Assembly: GCF_034439435.1 (NCBI RefSeq)
Contig: NZ_JAPCKJ010000007.1
Span: 115,466 to 179,465 of the forward strand
Reading direction: 5' to 3'
Origin: Sarcina sp034439435
GTDB taxonomy: Bacteria > Bacillota > Clostridia > Clostridiales > Clostridiaceae
Length of the DNA: 64,000 bases
Shown: positions 8,473 through 17,395 of the stretch, in pieces
Layout: each line of letters opens with the position of its first letter
Numbering within the stretch: position 1 is the stretch's first letter
Position numbers and translations under genes: made by a program
Notes under the pieces: generated by a model
Database searches by the model: none
What the model was told of the DNA's origin: nothing
Seen by the model: the letters and a program-made list of their open reading frames with translations, nothing else

Positions 8473-9027
8473 ATGGGAAAAAAAATTTATATTAGTGATA
8501 CTCATTTTGGTCATAAAAACATTATAAAATACTCAAAGAGACCATTTAAATCTATAGAAGATATGACAGAAGGATTAATAAAACGTTGGAATAATAAAGT
8601 GAGCCATGAGGATACGGTCTATGTTCTAGGAGATATGTTTTATGGAATAAAGTTAGATTATGAAAAGATAATAAATAGATTAAATGGTAAAAAGATATTA
8701 ATTAAGGGAAATCATGATCAATGGATAGAGAATAATGAAAATTTAAAAAAGCTATTTTTAGAAGTAGTAGATTATAAAATAATTAAGGATTGTGGGAAAC
8801 AAATTGTATTATTTCATTATCCAATAATTGAGTGGGCGTATAAAAATAATGGTTCACTACATCTGTATGGACATGTACATGATATTTGCAATACGGAAAC
8901 TAAAATAATGTATAATATGGATAATGTTTATAACGTTGGAGCTGACGTTAATAATTTAGAACCTTGTACTTTGGAAGAGATAATAAGAAATAAAAAGAAC
9001 TTTGGATATGATATATATGAAAAATAA
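8473..9027 (+). CDS. Calcineurin-like metallophosphoesterase
   Basis: The 184-residue protein carries the metal-binding motifs of the family in order: SDTHFGH (residues 8-14), GDM in the middle, GNHDQW, and GHVHD. These coordinate two metal ions. It is a single cytoplasmic domain without a signal peptide. The substrate cannot be read from the sequence; short members of this family act on phosphodiesters or nucleotides. GGAGAGG precedes the ATG. A bidirectional terminator separates it from the converging beta-galactosidase gene. Confidence 0.85.
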   Translation: MGKKIYISDTHFGHKNIIKYSKRPFKSIEDMTEGLIKRWNNKVSHEDTVYVLGDMFYGIKLDYEKIINRLNGKKILIKGNHDQWIENNENLKKLFLEVVDYKIIKDCGKQIVLFHYPIIEWAYKNNGSLHLYGHVHDICNTETKIMYNMDNVYNVGADVNNLEPCTLEEIIRNKKNFGYDIYEK

Positions 9028-9030
9028 ATT

Positions 9031-9068
9031 AAAAAGATACTAGGTAAAATTTTACCTAGTATCTTTTA
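9031..9068. terminator. Bidirectional terminator between converging genes
   Basis: The arm AAAAAGATACTAGGTAAAA pairs with TTTTACCTAGTATCTTTT with almost no loop. It has As before and Ts after, so it can stop transcription from either side: the phosphoesterase on + and the beta-galactosidase on -. Confidence 0.85.
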
Positions 9069-9074
9069 TTTAAA

Positions 9075-11144
9075 TTATCTTCTAACTATTCTTATTCCAT
9101 AAGGTTCCATTTCAAATACTTTTTCTACTTTTTCACCTGTTAACATATCTGTTAAATTAAGATCTTTAGTATCGATAGACTTAGATTCATCTGAGAAGTT
9201 CATAAAGAATACAAACTCATTATTTTCATCCATACGGACTTGAGCGTTAACTCCAGCAGGTAAATCAAGCTCTATAGCTTTCTTTAAGTTGATTTTCTTA
9301 GCTAAGTTTCCATAGAAATCAGCAAGGAATTCATCATTGTTTCTAAATGCTATATAGTAAGCTTCTCCTTGTCCAAATTTATTACAAGTTAGAGCTGGCA
9401 TGCCTTTATAGAAGTCAGTTTTGTATGTTGCAAGAACTTCAGCACCTTCAGAGTGGATTAGGTCACAGAATATTCTAGCTTCATATTCACCGTTCATTCC
9501 AAGGCTATTTCCTTCTTCAATAGCTACGTAGTTTACATCGCTATCATAAAGAGCATCTAACTCTTCAGCCCATATTCCTGTAACTTTTTTTAGTGGACCA
9601 GGGAATCCTCCTAAGAAGCATAGGTCATTTTCATCAACAATTCCGCTCCAGTAAGTTGTAACTAGAGTACCACCATTATTAACGAACTCTTCAAGTCTTT
9701 CACCTACACCAGGTCTTAATAAGTAAAGCATTGGTGCAACAACTACTTTATATTTTGAGAAATCACAATCCATGTTTATAACGTCAACTGGAATTGACAT
9801 ATCCCAGAATGCTTTATAGTGTTTTTGACAAGTATCGTGATAATCTTTCTTTTCTATTCTTGGACCTTGAGCATCATTAATTGCCCAGTAGTTTTCCCAG
9901 TCATAAATAACTGCTACTTCAGGTTCTACAGATGTTCCAATTACATCATTAAGCTTAGATAAAATTTCTCCAACCTTAGTTACATCTCTAAATACTCTTG
10001 TATTTTCATGTCCACAATGGTCAACTACAGCACCATGGAATTTCTCAGATGATCCTCTACTTTTTCTCCATTGGAAGTACTGAACAGTATCTGATCCATG
10101 AGCAACAGCTTGAAGAGAAGATAGAACGTGCATGTTAGGACGTCTAAGCTTTGCAACTGATTGCCAGTTTGTTGAACTTGGAGAACTCTCCATCATCATA
10201 AATGGTTTACCATTTAAAATAGCTCTGTTTAAATCATGAACAAAGCCAATTCTACTTCCTTCATGGGCATCATTTCTGTCATCACCATGCCAGTAAGGAT
10301 AGTTATCCCATGATACAACATCTAAATAAGGTGCAAATTTCCAGTAATCTATACCTCTGTAAAGTGATATATAGTCATGGAAATTAGTAGTTACAGGAAT
10401 ATCAGGTGTGATTTCCTTTAATATACTTCTTTCATGCTTGTAGTAATCTAATGTTTGGTGAGTAACAAACCTCATCCAATCTAGGTTTAATCCATGAAGA
10501 GCAGGCTCCCCATGAGGTGCTGGTGCTTCTATTTCATCAAAGCTCGCATATGTGTGGCTCCAGAATTTAGCCCACCAAGCATTGTTTAATTTATTTATAT
10601 CATTATCATATTTTTCTCTTAAAAATTCTCTAAATGCTTCTTCACATAGAGGGCAGTAACATTGTCCTTCAAATTCATTTGAAATGTGCCACATGATTAG
10701 AGCAGGATGGTCTTTATATCTCTCTGCTAATAGTCTATCTATTATAGCGATTTTTTCTCTATATATAGAAGAAGTGTAGCAGTGATTATGACGCTCACCA
10801 TATAAATTTCTTACTCTGTTTGGCATAACTCTTAAAGTTTCAGGATATTTATGAGCCATCCAAACTGGTTTAGCTCCACTTGGTGTAGCAAGTATAACTT
10901 GGTTACCATTCTTGTGCATTAAATCCATGATTTCGTCTAACCATTCAAAGTTGAATTTTCCTTCTTCAGGCTCTAACATTGTCCATGAGAAAATTCCTAC
11001 AGCAACAACATTTGTATGTGAAAGTTTCATTAATCTTACATCTTCACCCCATATATTAGGCATATCAATCCATTGTTCTGGGTTATAATCTGCTCCGTGA
11101 AGCATTCTTGTTATTTTAGAACTTATTGGTCCAAAGTTTTTCAA
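9075..11144 (-). CDS. pbg: GH42 beta-galactosidase
   Basis: The 689-residue protein (TTG start) hydrolyses terminal beta-galactosides. A GH42 barrel occupies about the first 390 residues: GADYNPEQW, the acid/base Glu in SNEFEG, and the nucleophile Glu in MMMESSPS. The family's zinc-binding Cys set is present (HNHCYTS and CYCPLC). Trimerisation and small C-terminal domains follow. The longest frame starts at ATG 11159, but its first codons are the ribosome binding site itself (GGAGGAG), which points to the TTG at 11144-11142 six bases on. No signal peptide, so cytoplasmic. The symbol comes from the C. perfringens beta-galactosidase literature as I remember it. Confidence 0.93.
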   Translation of the reverse strand: MKNFGPISSKITRMLHGADYNPEQWIDMPNIWGEDVRLMKLSHTNVVAVGIFSWTMLEPEEGKFNFEWLDEIMDLMHKNGNQVILATPSGAKPVWMAHKYPETLRVMPNRVRNLYGERHNHCYTSSIYREKIAIIDRLLAERYKDHPALIMWHISNEFEGQCYCPLCEEAFREFLREKYDNDINKLNNAWWAKFWSHTYASFDEIEAPAPHGEPALHGLNLDWMRFVTHQTLDYYKHERSILKEITPDIPVTTNFHDYISLYRGIDYWKFAPYLDVVSWDNYPYWHGDDRNDAHEGSRIGFVHDLNRAILNGKPFMMMESSPSSTNWQSVAKLRRPNMHVLSSLQAVAHGSDTVQYFQWRKSRGSSEKFHGAVVDHCGHENTRVFRDVTKVGEILSKLNDVIGTSVEPEVAVIYDWENYWAINDAQGPRIEKKDYHDTCQKHYKAFWDMSIPVDVINMDCDFSKYKVVVAPMLYLLRPGVGERLEEFVNNGGTLVTTYWSGIVDENDLCFLGGFPGPLKKVTGIWAEELDALYDSDVNYVAIEEGNSLGMNGEYEARIFCDLIHSEGAEVLATYKTDFYKGMPALTCNKFGQGEAYYIAFRNNDEFLADFYGNLAKKINLKKAIELDLPAGVNAQVRMDENNEFVFFMNFSDESKSIDTKDLNLTDMLTGEKVEKVFEMEPYGIRIVRR

Positions 11145-11230
11145 AATAATCTCCTCCATATACCATATTAATTAAATTATTTTTATTTAAGTTTGTTTAA
11201 GTTTTAAAATTTTAAGTATTTATTTATTAA

Positions 11231-11282
11231 TTTAAGTTGAGAGAAAATAAGGATGTATTAAATCCTTACGTCTCAACTTAAA
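11231..11282 (-). terminator. Hairpin between the permease and beta-galactosidase genes
   Basis: The arm TTAAGTTGAGA (11231-11241) pairs with TCTCAACTTAA, and an inner arm TAAGGAT pairs with ATCCTTA. On the minus strand it lies just after the permease stop and before pbg. There is no strong T-run, so it may be an attenuator or processing hairpin rather than a full terminator. Confidence 0.55.
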
Positions 11283-11298
11283 AGATTACCAGATTTAA

Positions 11299-12789
11299 TT
11301 AAGCAATTTTTTCTGAGTTAGATTCATCAACCCATTCATTAGCAATAGCTTTTCCAACTTTTTTCTCATATTTTCTCCAGCATATTTCAGCAAATCCTAG
11401 GAATACTATTAAGCCTATTACGTTATATGCAAGTATGAATACAGGATTTGTTGCTCCAGCTTCTAATGTTCCATTGAAGTAAGCCATAAAGTCTTGTGGT
11501 GCTGGAACTGAAGATATTACAAATACTAATGAGAATAGTGCAAGTAATAATACACCAATTGCTATACCAAAACCTCTTGGTCCAACTTTAAAGCTTCTTT
11601 CCATATCATCTTTCTTAGCTCTTAAAACAATATATCCAACTAAGAAGAATAATACTGGGATTAGAGAAGTTGATGCTGTCATGTTTATTAACATTTCAAG
11701 TAAGCTATCTACTGATCCAATTCCTAAAGCAGGTATTAATAATAATACTGTTACAACTGCTGCTTGAACATATAAAGCATTTACAGGAGTACCTTTTTTA
11801 TCTGTTTGAGAAATCCACTTACCAAATATTCCTTCTGGAATTTCAGAGAATAATACTTTTACTGGTGCTGCTGTCCATAAAACTAATGAGCCTAAAGAAG
11901 CAAGCATCATTATAAATCCAACTATGTTTGTTACTATATTTCCTATTCCATAGTGAGAACCTAATATTGCGAAAGCGTCAAATAATCCATTAGAGAAGTT
12001 ACCGCTTAATGTTTCAGATGGTACAACTAAACCTACTGATACAGCTCCAAGAGCATATAAGCCACCAACTATTCCAGTTGAGATTAACATTGTTCTTATG
12101 AAAGTTTTATTTCCACCTTTTACGTCTTTAATATATACTCCAATACTTTCAGCTCCACCTACTGCTTGTAATATCCAAGCTAAAACCATGAAGAATTTCC
12201 AATCAAACTTTGGAGCAAGAGTTTCTGCAGTGAATTCCTGAGCAGGAGCTTCCCCTAAGAATAAGATTACTCCAAAAGATAATGCTATAAATCCTAATCC
12301 AAGAACTATTCTAGCTACACCAGATACATTTGTTACTTTAGCAACCCAAGATACCCCTTTTGTAGATAAGAATGTTACTATCCAGAATAATGCTATTGAT
12401 ATAACAGATATTAAAACAGTTCTTCCATCAAAGACATTTCTACCAACTACTGTGTAAGATGCGTAAATTAATATCTTTGGTAATAGTGATGTAAAGAAAA
12501 ATAAATTAACAAAGAAATAAGACCAAGATCCTAAGAATGCCCATCTTGCACCTAAGGATTTTTTTATCCAACTGTTGATTCCAGATTCAGAATCGGAACT
12601 AGCTGTTGCAAATTCACCTATCATCAATGCAAATGGTAAGAAATAAAATATTGTACCAAAAATGTAAGATGGTACTGTAGCAAGTCCGATGTTTACACTA
12701 CTATCAATTATGTTTCCAAATGAAAATACTGCCGTAAATGTCATAAGCATTAAAGCTCCTGAACTAAGCGACCTTTTTCTTTCACTCAT
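11299..12789 (-). CDS. APC-family amino acid permease
   Basis: This encodes a 496-residue membrane protein with about 12 hydrophobic helices and an amino acid/polyamine/organocation permease pattern. It resembles glutamate/GABA-antiporter-like and other uncharacterised Clostridium permeases; the substrate cannot be assigned. The longest frame begins 51 bases earlier, but MSERKRS is preceded by AGGGGG at proper spacing, so the start is 12789. It reads towards pbg, with about 150 bp and a hairpin between. A CcpA-like site lies about 50 bp upstream of the start. Confidence 0.83.
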   Translation of the reverse strand: MSERKRSLSSGALMLMTFTAVFSFGNIIDSSVNIGLATVPSYIFGTIFYFLPFALMIGEFATASSDSESGINSWIKKSLGARWAFLGSWSYFFVNLFFFTSLLPKILIYASYTVVGRNVFDGRTVLISVISIALFWIVTFLSTKGVSWVAKVTNVSGVARIVLGLGFIALSFGVILFLGEAPAQEFTAETLAPKFDWKFFMVLAWILQAVGGAESIGVYIKDVKGGNKTFIRTMLISTGIVGGLYALGAVSVGLVVPSETLSGNFSNGLFDAFAILGSHYGIGNIVTNIVGFIMMLASLGSLVLWTAAPVKVLFSEIPEGIFGKWISQTDKKGTPVNALYVQAAVVTVLLLIPALGIGSVDSLLEMLINMTASTSLIPVLFFLVGYIVLRAKKDDMERSFKVGPRGFGIAIGVLLLALFSLVFVISSVPAPQDFMAYFNGTLEAGATNPVFILAYNVIGLIVFLGFAEICWRKYEKKVGKAIANEWVDESNSEKIA

Positions 12790-12839
12790 TTTAAATTTCC
12801 CCCTTATATTCCATAGTTTTTTAATTTGATTTTTTATCA

Positions 12840-12853
12840 AGGAAACGTTTTCC
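12840..12853 (-). promoter_or_regulatory. Candidate CcpA (cre) site upstream of the permease gene
   Basis: On the minus strand the sequence is GGAAAACGTTTCCT, matching 12 of 14 positions of the consensus TGWAARCGYTWWCW and close to a perfect palindrome. It lies about 50 bp upstream of the permease start, a normal position for carbon catabolite repression. This is a consensus match only. Confidence 0.5.
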
Positions 12854-12855
12854 GT

Positions 12856-13242
12856 GAGTATATAATACCATTTTTGACTTGGATATTAATGTATAAAGTT
12901 TGAATTTTTAGTAAAAAAATAATAATTTTACTAAAAAGTTTTACTAAATAATTATGGTAATAAAATTTGTTTTAATATTAAATTTAAAGAAAATTATACT
13001 CGTAAACATAGATTTAATACATATATTTCAATAAAAGTATTTATTTTGAAATTAAATTTCGTGAAAATAAAATATATGATTTAAGAAGATAGTTATGAAA
13101 TGACTATATAAAGTAAGTGTTTTTCTAGTAAAAATATTGGTAAAAATTTACTGAGTAAATTCATGCTTTAGTTAATATGATTTTTGCCATATTAAGCTAG
13201 ATTTGGAGAAGTCGCTAAAAATCAATATTTACCTAAAACAAT
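12856..13242. other. AT-rich intergenic stretch upstream of the permease gene
   Basis: No open frame with a ribosome binding site was found here. The right part (about 13150-13240) contains a segment ending CTAAAAATCAATATT, which vaguely resembles the right end of the dispersed repeat family described elsewhere in this window. The match is too weak to call a copy. Confidence 0.3.
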
Positions 13243-13282
13243 AATAAAAAAATGGCAGGATTTTATTTTGAAATTCTGCCAT
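13243..13282 (-). terminator. Terminator downstream of mscL
   Basis: The stem AATGGCAG (13251-13258) pairs with CTGCCATT (13276-13283). On the minus strand it is followed by a run of Ts (13243-13250 read in reverse). It lies about 90 bp past the mscL stop. Confidence 0.7.
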
Positions 13283-13373
13283 TCATAATCTTGATTTTTA
13301 TGTGAGAGTGTTAAAATATAGTTTTAAAGCTTTTATGTTTTATGCGATATTTAAGATAAAGTCAATATGTATA

Positions 13374-13832
13374 TTAACTATTTGATTTCTCTAAAGTAGA
13401 AGTACAGTTAGGACATCTAGTAGCTTTTATATCCATTTTTGTAAAGCAATAAGGACAATCTTTTTCTGTAGCTTTAACTTCAACTTCTTCTTTTTTCATA
13501 GAGAAGTCTTTAATTTTATTAATTTGCTTTATTACTATAAATATAGAAAATGAAATAATTAAGAAATTAAGTAAATTATTTAAAAATAGTCCGTAATTTA
13601 TAGTAGCTGCGCCAGCCGCTTGAGCTTCTTGTAAAGAGTTGAAGGGCTGACCGCTTAAGTTTATATATAGATTAGAAAAATCCACTTTACCTATTAAACC
13701 TCCTACTAAAGGCATTATAATATCATTTACTAATGAAGTTACAATTTTACCAAAAGCACCACCAATAACAACACCGACAGCTAAATCTACTACATTTCCT
13801 TTCATGGCAAATTCTTTGAATTCTTTCCACAT
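13374..13832 (-). CDS. mscL: Large-conductance mechanosensitive channel MscL with a zinc-ribbon-like tail
   Basis: The 152-residue protein protects the cell from hypo-osmotic bursting. The N-terminus is typical of the family (MWKEFKEFAMKGNVVDLAVG, then VIGGAFGKIV in the first membrane helix). A second membrane helix lies at about residues 85-105. The C-terminal cytoplasmic tail holds two CxxC motifs (CPYC and CPNC, about 12 residues apart), a zinc-ribbon pattern absent from well-studied MscL proteins. The frame extends 18 bases further up, but that part is the ribosome binding site AAAGGAG, so the start is 13832. Confidence 0.94.
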   Translation of the reverse strand: MWKEFKEFAMKGNVVDLAVGVVIGGAFGKIVTSLVNDIIMPLVGGLIGKVDFSNLYINLSGQPFNSLQEAQAAGAATINYGLFLNNLLNFLIISFSIFIVIKQINKIKDFSMKKEEVEVKATEKDCPYCFTKMDIKATRCPNCTSTLEKSNS

Positions 13833-14049
13833 GTTAATTTCTCCTTTCAAAATATAATTACAAGCTATAATTTATATTTTTTATTATTAGGCTATATTTT
13901 AAACCTATATTTGTTTTAGATAAGTGTAAAATAATATAAATATTATCATTCCCTTAGAGCCTATTATTAAAACAATAAACTTTTATAACTTAAAAAACTG
14001 TGAAATTAATAGTTAAAGGATTGTTTTATACTATATTATTTTTGCATAA

Positions 14050-14124
14050 AAGACAAAGCTAATTGAAGCAGATAAGGAATACTGGAGTCAAAAAGGATGG
14101 TTAGGAAAAGAAACACCTTGGTGA
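14050..14124 (+). pseudogene. Possible gene remnant encoding a short C-terminal peptide
   Basis: Within otherwise AT-rich, stop-rich DNA, 14050-14121 reads KTKLIEADKEYWSQKGWLG followed by KETPW and a stop. The composition, with three Trp and balanced charge, is protein-like and unlike random AT-rich sequence. There is no start codon or ribosome binding site. I do not recognise the parent protein. The rest of 13850-14199 shows nothing else I can support. Confidence 0.35.
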
Positions 14125-14199
14125 GTGAATATGTATGTTTATTTTGTAATAGATAAATCTAAATTATAAATTTTATTTTCATTTTATTCAAAAAAAGTA

Positions 14200-14228
14200 T
14201 TGATTTTTAAAAAGAATTGTATTAGAAT
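14200..14228 (+). promoter_or_regulatory. Promoter of the ubiG-mccBA-luxS operon
   Basis: A -35 TTGATT (14200-14205) and a -10 TAGAAT (14223-14228) are separated by exactly 17 bp. Transcription would start near 14235 and run straight into the T-box leader. Confidence 0.65.
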
Positions 14229-14280
14229 TTAATAAAAATTGCTAGTTTTCAGATAAGATTACTAGGGTATAAATGCGTTG

Positions 14281-14533
14281 AAAAAGTAAAGTAGCATTTT
14301 GGAAAATCACAGAGAGGAAAATGATGGTGAGAATTTTCTATTTAGAAAAAATGTGAAGTGCACTTTGGAGCAGAAATCCGAAATTATTAGTAGGGTTCTC
14401 CGGGTTCGCCCGTTATAGTGATTAGGCATATTAGTGCTGATTTTTTTGAGTGCAGATATATTTTATTTTATCTGAATTAGAGTGGAACCGCGAATTACCT
14501 CGTCTCTATATTTTTATAGAGGCGAGTTTTTTT
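14281..14533 (+). promoter_or_regulatory. T-box leader with cysteine (UGC) specifier
   Basis: The leader contains the hallmark elements of a T-box: AGAGA and GGTGAGAA segments in stem I, the T-box sequence AGAGTGGAACCGCG (14479-14492), and a terminator with arms 14499-14510 and 14515-14526 followed by eight Ts. In the specifier region, GTGAAGTGCAC places TGC at 14359-14361, a cysteine codon. Uncharged tRNA-Cys would pair there and stabilise the antiterminator, switching on the downstream genes when cysteine is scarce. This fits their role in making cysteine. Confidence 0.9.
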
Positions 14534-14566
14534 TATTGTAAATTTTATAATTAGGGGGCTAAAAAC

Positions 14567-15190
14567 ATGAATTCAGTAAACTATTTTAATTCCATAGCTA
14601 AGGAGTGGAACAGAATAAGAGTAGAGTATTTCAAAGATGAATTAAGAGAAAAGGCTATAAACTCTGTAGATATTAAAAATAAAGTTATTGCAGATTTAGG
14701 AGCTGGAACAGGATTTATAAGTCTTGAAATAGCTAAAGAGGCTAATATAGTTTTTTCAGTAGATTCATCTAAGAATATGCTAAGTGAGCTTTATAGAACA
14801 GCTAAGGATAATGAGTTAAATAATATCTATCCAATAAATGGGGAAGTAGAAAATCTTCCAATTTTTGATGATTCCATTGACTTAATTTTTATGAATATGG
14901 CATTACACCATGTGGAAAATCCAGACATGGCCATAAAGGAAATGTATAGGATATTAAAACCAGGTGGAAAGGTCATTATAACTGATGTATTAGAGCATAA
15001 TGGACAATGGGCAAGAGAGGAGATGTTTGATATTTGGCTAGGATTTAATTATGAGCAATTAATAAATTGGTTTGAAAAAGCATATTTTAAAAATATTCAT
15101 GTAGAAAATACAGGATTAATTGCTAGAGGAGAGTCTTTACTTGGGGAAGTAATAGAACCAGGTATTTTTATGGCAATAGCAAAAAAATAG
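14567..15190 (+). CDS. ubiG: SAM-dependent methyltransferase of the ubiG-mccBA operon
   Basis: The 207-residue class I methyltransferase has SAM motif I as ADLGAGTGFIS and motif III-like LKPGGKVIITDV. In clostridial sulfur operons this gene is annotated ubiG, although a role in quinone synthesis is unlikely here; B. subtilis has the related yrrT next to mtnN-mccA-mccB. It probably uses SAM and so feeds S-adenosylhomocysteine into the downstream recycling genes; the acceptor is unknown. AGGGGG precedes the ATG, and the T-box lies directly upstream. Confidence 0.85.
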   Translation: MNSVNYFNSIAKEWNRIRVEYFKDELREKAINSVDIKNKVIADLGAGTGFISLEIAKEANIVFSVDSSKNMLSELYRTAKDNELNNIYPINGEVENLPIFDDSIDLIFMNMALHHVENPDMAIKEMYRILKPGGKVIITDVLEHNGQWAREEMFDIWLGFNYEQLINWFEKAYFKNIHVENTGLIARGESLLGEVIEPGIFMAIAKK

Positions 15191-15205
15191 AACTTTTTTT
15201 AGGGG

Positions 15206-15253
15206 TATGTTGATTTTAAGCTAATTATTCAAAGCTAGCTTAAAATTGATGTT
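15206..15253 (+). repeat. Inverted repeat between ubiG and mccB
   Basis: The arm TGTTGATTTTAAGCTA pairs imperfectly with TAGCTTAAAATTGATGTT. It forms a hairpin without a T-run inside the operon. The outer end, TGTTGATTTT, matches the terminal repeat of the dispersed family seen at 51.4 and 62.3 kb, but the interior differs. Confidence 0.5.
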
Positions 15254-15290
15254 AATTAAAGCAAAGCAAAAATAAAAAGGAGAGATAATT

Positions 15291-16445
15291 ATGAAAAAGA
15301 ATTCTTTATTAATACATGGGGGCATAAGTATAGATGAAAAAACTGGGGCAGTAAATATACCTATATATCAAACATCTACATATAAGCAAAAGGATTTTGA
15401 GGAAAATAGTGGTTATGAGTATTCAAGAACAGGTAATCCAACAAGGGAAGCCTTAGAAAAGTTGATTGCAGATATAGAATATGGAAAAAGAGGATTTGCC
15501 TTTGCCTCTGGTCTTACAGCCATTACAGCAGTTTTAAGCTTATTTAAGAGTGGAGACAAAATATTAATTACTAACAATGTTTATGGAGGAACTTTTAGAG
15601 TAATAGACAAAGTATTCTCTAACTTTGGAATAAAATATGAAGTTGTTGATGACTTCACAAAACTTGAAGAAAAGGTAGATGAAGATGTTAAGGCTGTTTA
15701 TATAGAATCGCCAACAAATCCTTTATTAGATGTTATGGATATAAAAATGATAGCAAACAAAGCTAAAAAATATGGATTATTAACAATTGTAGATAACACA
15801 TTTATGAGTCCATATTTCCAAAATCCATTAAATCTTGGAGCTGATATTGTACTTCATTCAGCTACTAAGTATCTTGGAGGACATAGTGATTTAGTTGCAG
15901 GATTAGTTGTAGTTAATGGTGAAGAACTTGGAGAAAGAATACATTTTATTCAAAACTCTACTGGAGGAATACTTCAACCTTTTGATAGTTTCTTATTGAT
16001 TAGAGGAATTAAGACTTTATCAGTAAGAATGGATAGACACGAATTAAATGCTGAGTTTATATCTAAAGAATTAAGTAAATTATCCGGGATAGAAAAGATA
16101 TATTATCCAGGTTTAGACAGTCATAAAGGACATGAGATACAAAAGAAACAAGCTTCTGGGTTTGGAGGAGTAATTTCATTTACGTTAGATAGCAAAATTG
16201 ATTATAAGAAATTTTTAAATAATCTAAAACTTATTACCTTTGGGGAAAGCTTAGGCGGTGTTGAATCTTTAGCATGCCATCCAGCATCAATGACTCATGC
16301 TGCTATGCCTATAGAACTTAGAGAACGTATAGGTATAACAGATAGATTAATAAGAATTTCTGTAGGTATAGAAGATAGGGAAGATATATTGGAAGATATA
16401 AAACAAGCTTTAGTTAAGGCTGGTGATGAAAATGAAGTACTATAA
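15291..16445 (+). CDS. mccB: Cystathionine gamma-lyase / homocysteine gamma-lyase
   Basis: The 384-residue PLP enzyme belongs to the Cys/Met metabolism family. Signatures are YSRTGNPTR near the start, DNTFMSPY, and the PLP-lysine motif SATKYLGGHSD. In the reverse transsulfuration pathway it cleaves cystathionine to cysteine, ammonia and 2-oxobutyrate. AAAGGAGAG precedes the ATG. Its end overlaps the start of mccA, so the two are translationally coupled. Expression should follow the cysteine T-box upstream. Confidence 0.92.
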   Translation: MKKNSLLIHGGISIDEKTGAVNIPIYQTSTYKQKDFEENSGYEYSRTGNPTREALEKLIADIEYGKRGFAFASGLTAITAVLSLFKSGDKILITNNVYGGTFRVIDKVFSNFGIKYEVVDDFTKLEEKVDEDVKAVYIESPTNPLLDVMDIKMIANKAKKYGLLTIVDNTFMSPYFQNPLNLGADIVLHSATKYLGGHSDLVAGLVVVNGEELGERIHFIQNSTGGILQPFDSFLLIRGIKTLSVRMDRHELNAEFISKELSKLSGIEKIYYPGLDSHKGHEIQKKQASGFGGVISFTLDSKIDYKKFLNNLKLITFGESLGGVESLACHPASMTHAAMPIELRERIGITDRLIRISVGIEDREDILEDIKQALVKAGDENEVL

Positions 16446-17340
16446 CGATATAAGAGAATTAATAGGAAATACTCCAATATTAAAATTAAATAATATAAAA
16501 GTTAAAGATGGAGTAAATATATATGCAAAAATAGAGGGGAATAGTCCAGGAGGAAGTTGCAAAGATAGAGTAGGAATGTATATGGTAGCTAAAGCAGAAA
16601 AAGAAGGCAAACTTAAAGAGGGAGATACTATTATAGAGGCAACAGCAGGTAATACTGGTATTGGCATTGCCTTAGCTGCTATTAATAAAGGCTATAAAAT
16701 AATATTTGTGGTTCCAGATAAATTTTCTATAGAAAAACAGAAAATAATGAAGGCTTTGGGGGCTGCTATAATAAATACTCCTAAAGAAGATGGAATGGAA
16801 GGTGCCATAAAGGTAGCCAATTCATTATTAAGTGAAATTCCTAATTCCTTATCCTTAAATCAATTCTCAAATGAAGCAAATCCATTGGCTCACTATGAGA
16901 CTACTGGAAAAGAGATATATGAGGGGCTAGATGGGGAAATTGATTATTTCGTTGCTGGAGCAGGAAGTGGTGGAACATTCTCAGGGGTATTGAAATATTT
17001 AAAAGAGAATATACGAGAAGTAAAAGGTGTATTAGCAGATCCTGTAGGTTCCATTATAGGAGGGGGAACTTGTGGATGCTACAAAATAGAGGGAATAGGT
17101 AATAACTTTATTCCTGAAACTATGGAAATGGGCTTAGTAGATGATGTTATAAAAGTAGATGATGAAGAAGCCTTTGAGGCAGTGAAACTACTAGCACAAA
17201 AAGAAGGATTAATAGTAGGCTCATCATCGGGGGCAGCACTTTCAGCTACATTGAAACTAGCTGAAAGGATAAAAAAAGGTAATATAATAACAATATTTCC
17301 TGACAGAGGAGATAGATATTTTAGTACAGAATTATTCTAA
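16426..17340 (+). CDS. mccA: Cystathionine beta-synthase-type cysteine synthase homologue
   Basis: The 304-residue fold-type II PLP enzyme has the lysine motif GGSCKDRVG and the phosphate-binding loop TAGNTGIG. It lacks the regulatory CBS domains of eukaryotic cystathionine beta-synthase. With mccB it converts homocysteine plus an activated serine to cystathionine and then cysteine. ATG 16426 lies within the mccB coding end, six bases after AAGG; the ATG at 16432 is an alternative. It could instead act as O-acetylserine lyase, but its place in the operon supports MccA. Confidence 0.88.
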   Translation: MKMKYYNDIRELIGNTPILKLNNIKVKDGVNIYAKIEGNSPGGSCKDRVGMYMVAKAEKEGKLKEGDTIIEATAGNTGIGIALAAINKGYKIIFVVPDKFSIEKQKIMKALGAAIINTPKEDGMEGAIKVANSLLSEIPNSLSLNQFSNEANPLAHYETTGKEIYEGLDGEIDYFVAGAGSGGTFSGVLKYLKENIREVKGVLADPVGSIIGGGTCGCYKIEGIGNNFIPETMEMGLVDDVIKVDDEEAFEAVKLLAQKEGLIVGSSSGAALSATLKLAERIKKGNIITIFPDRGDRYFSTELF

Positions 17341-17395
17341 AAAAATATATATAAAATAATATATTAATAGAACATATTAAAAGGAGATGGGTTAA

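Noticed and set aside
13150..13240. Possible further copy of the dispersed repeat
   Set aside because: Only CTAAAAATCAATATT is shared; the rest does not align.
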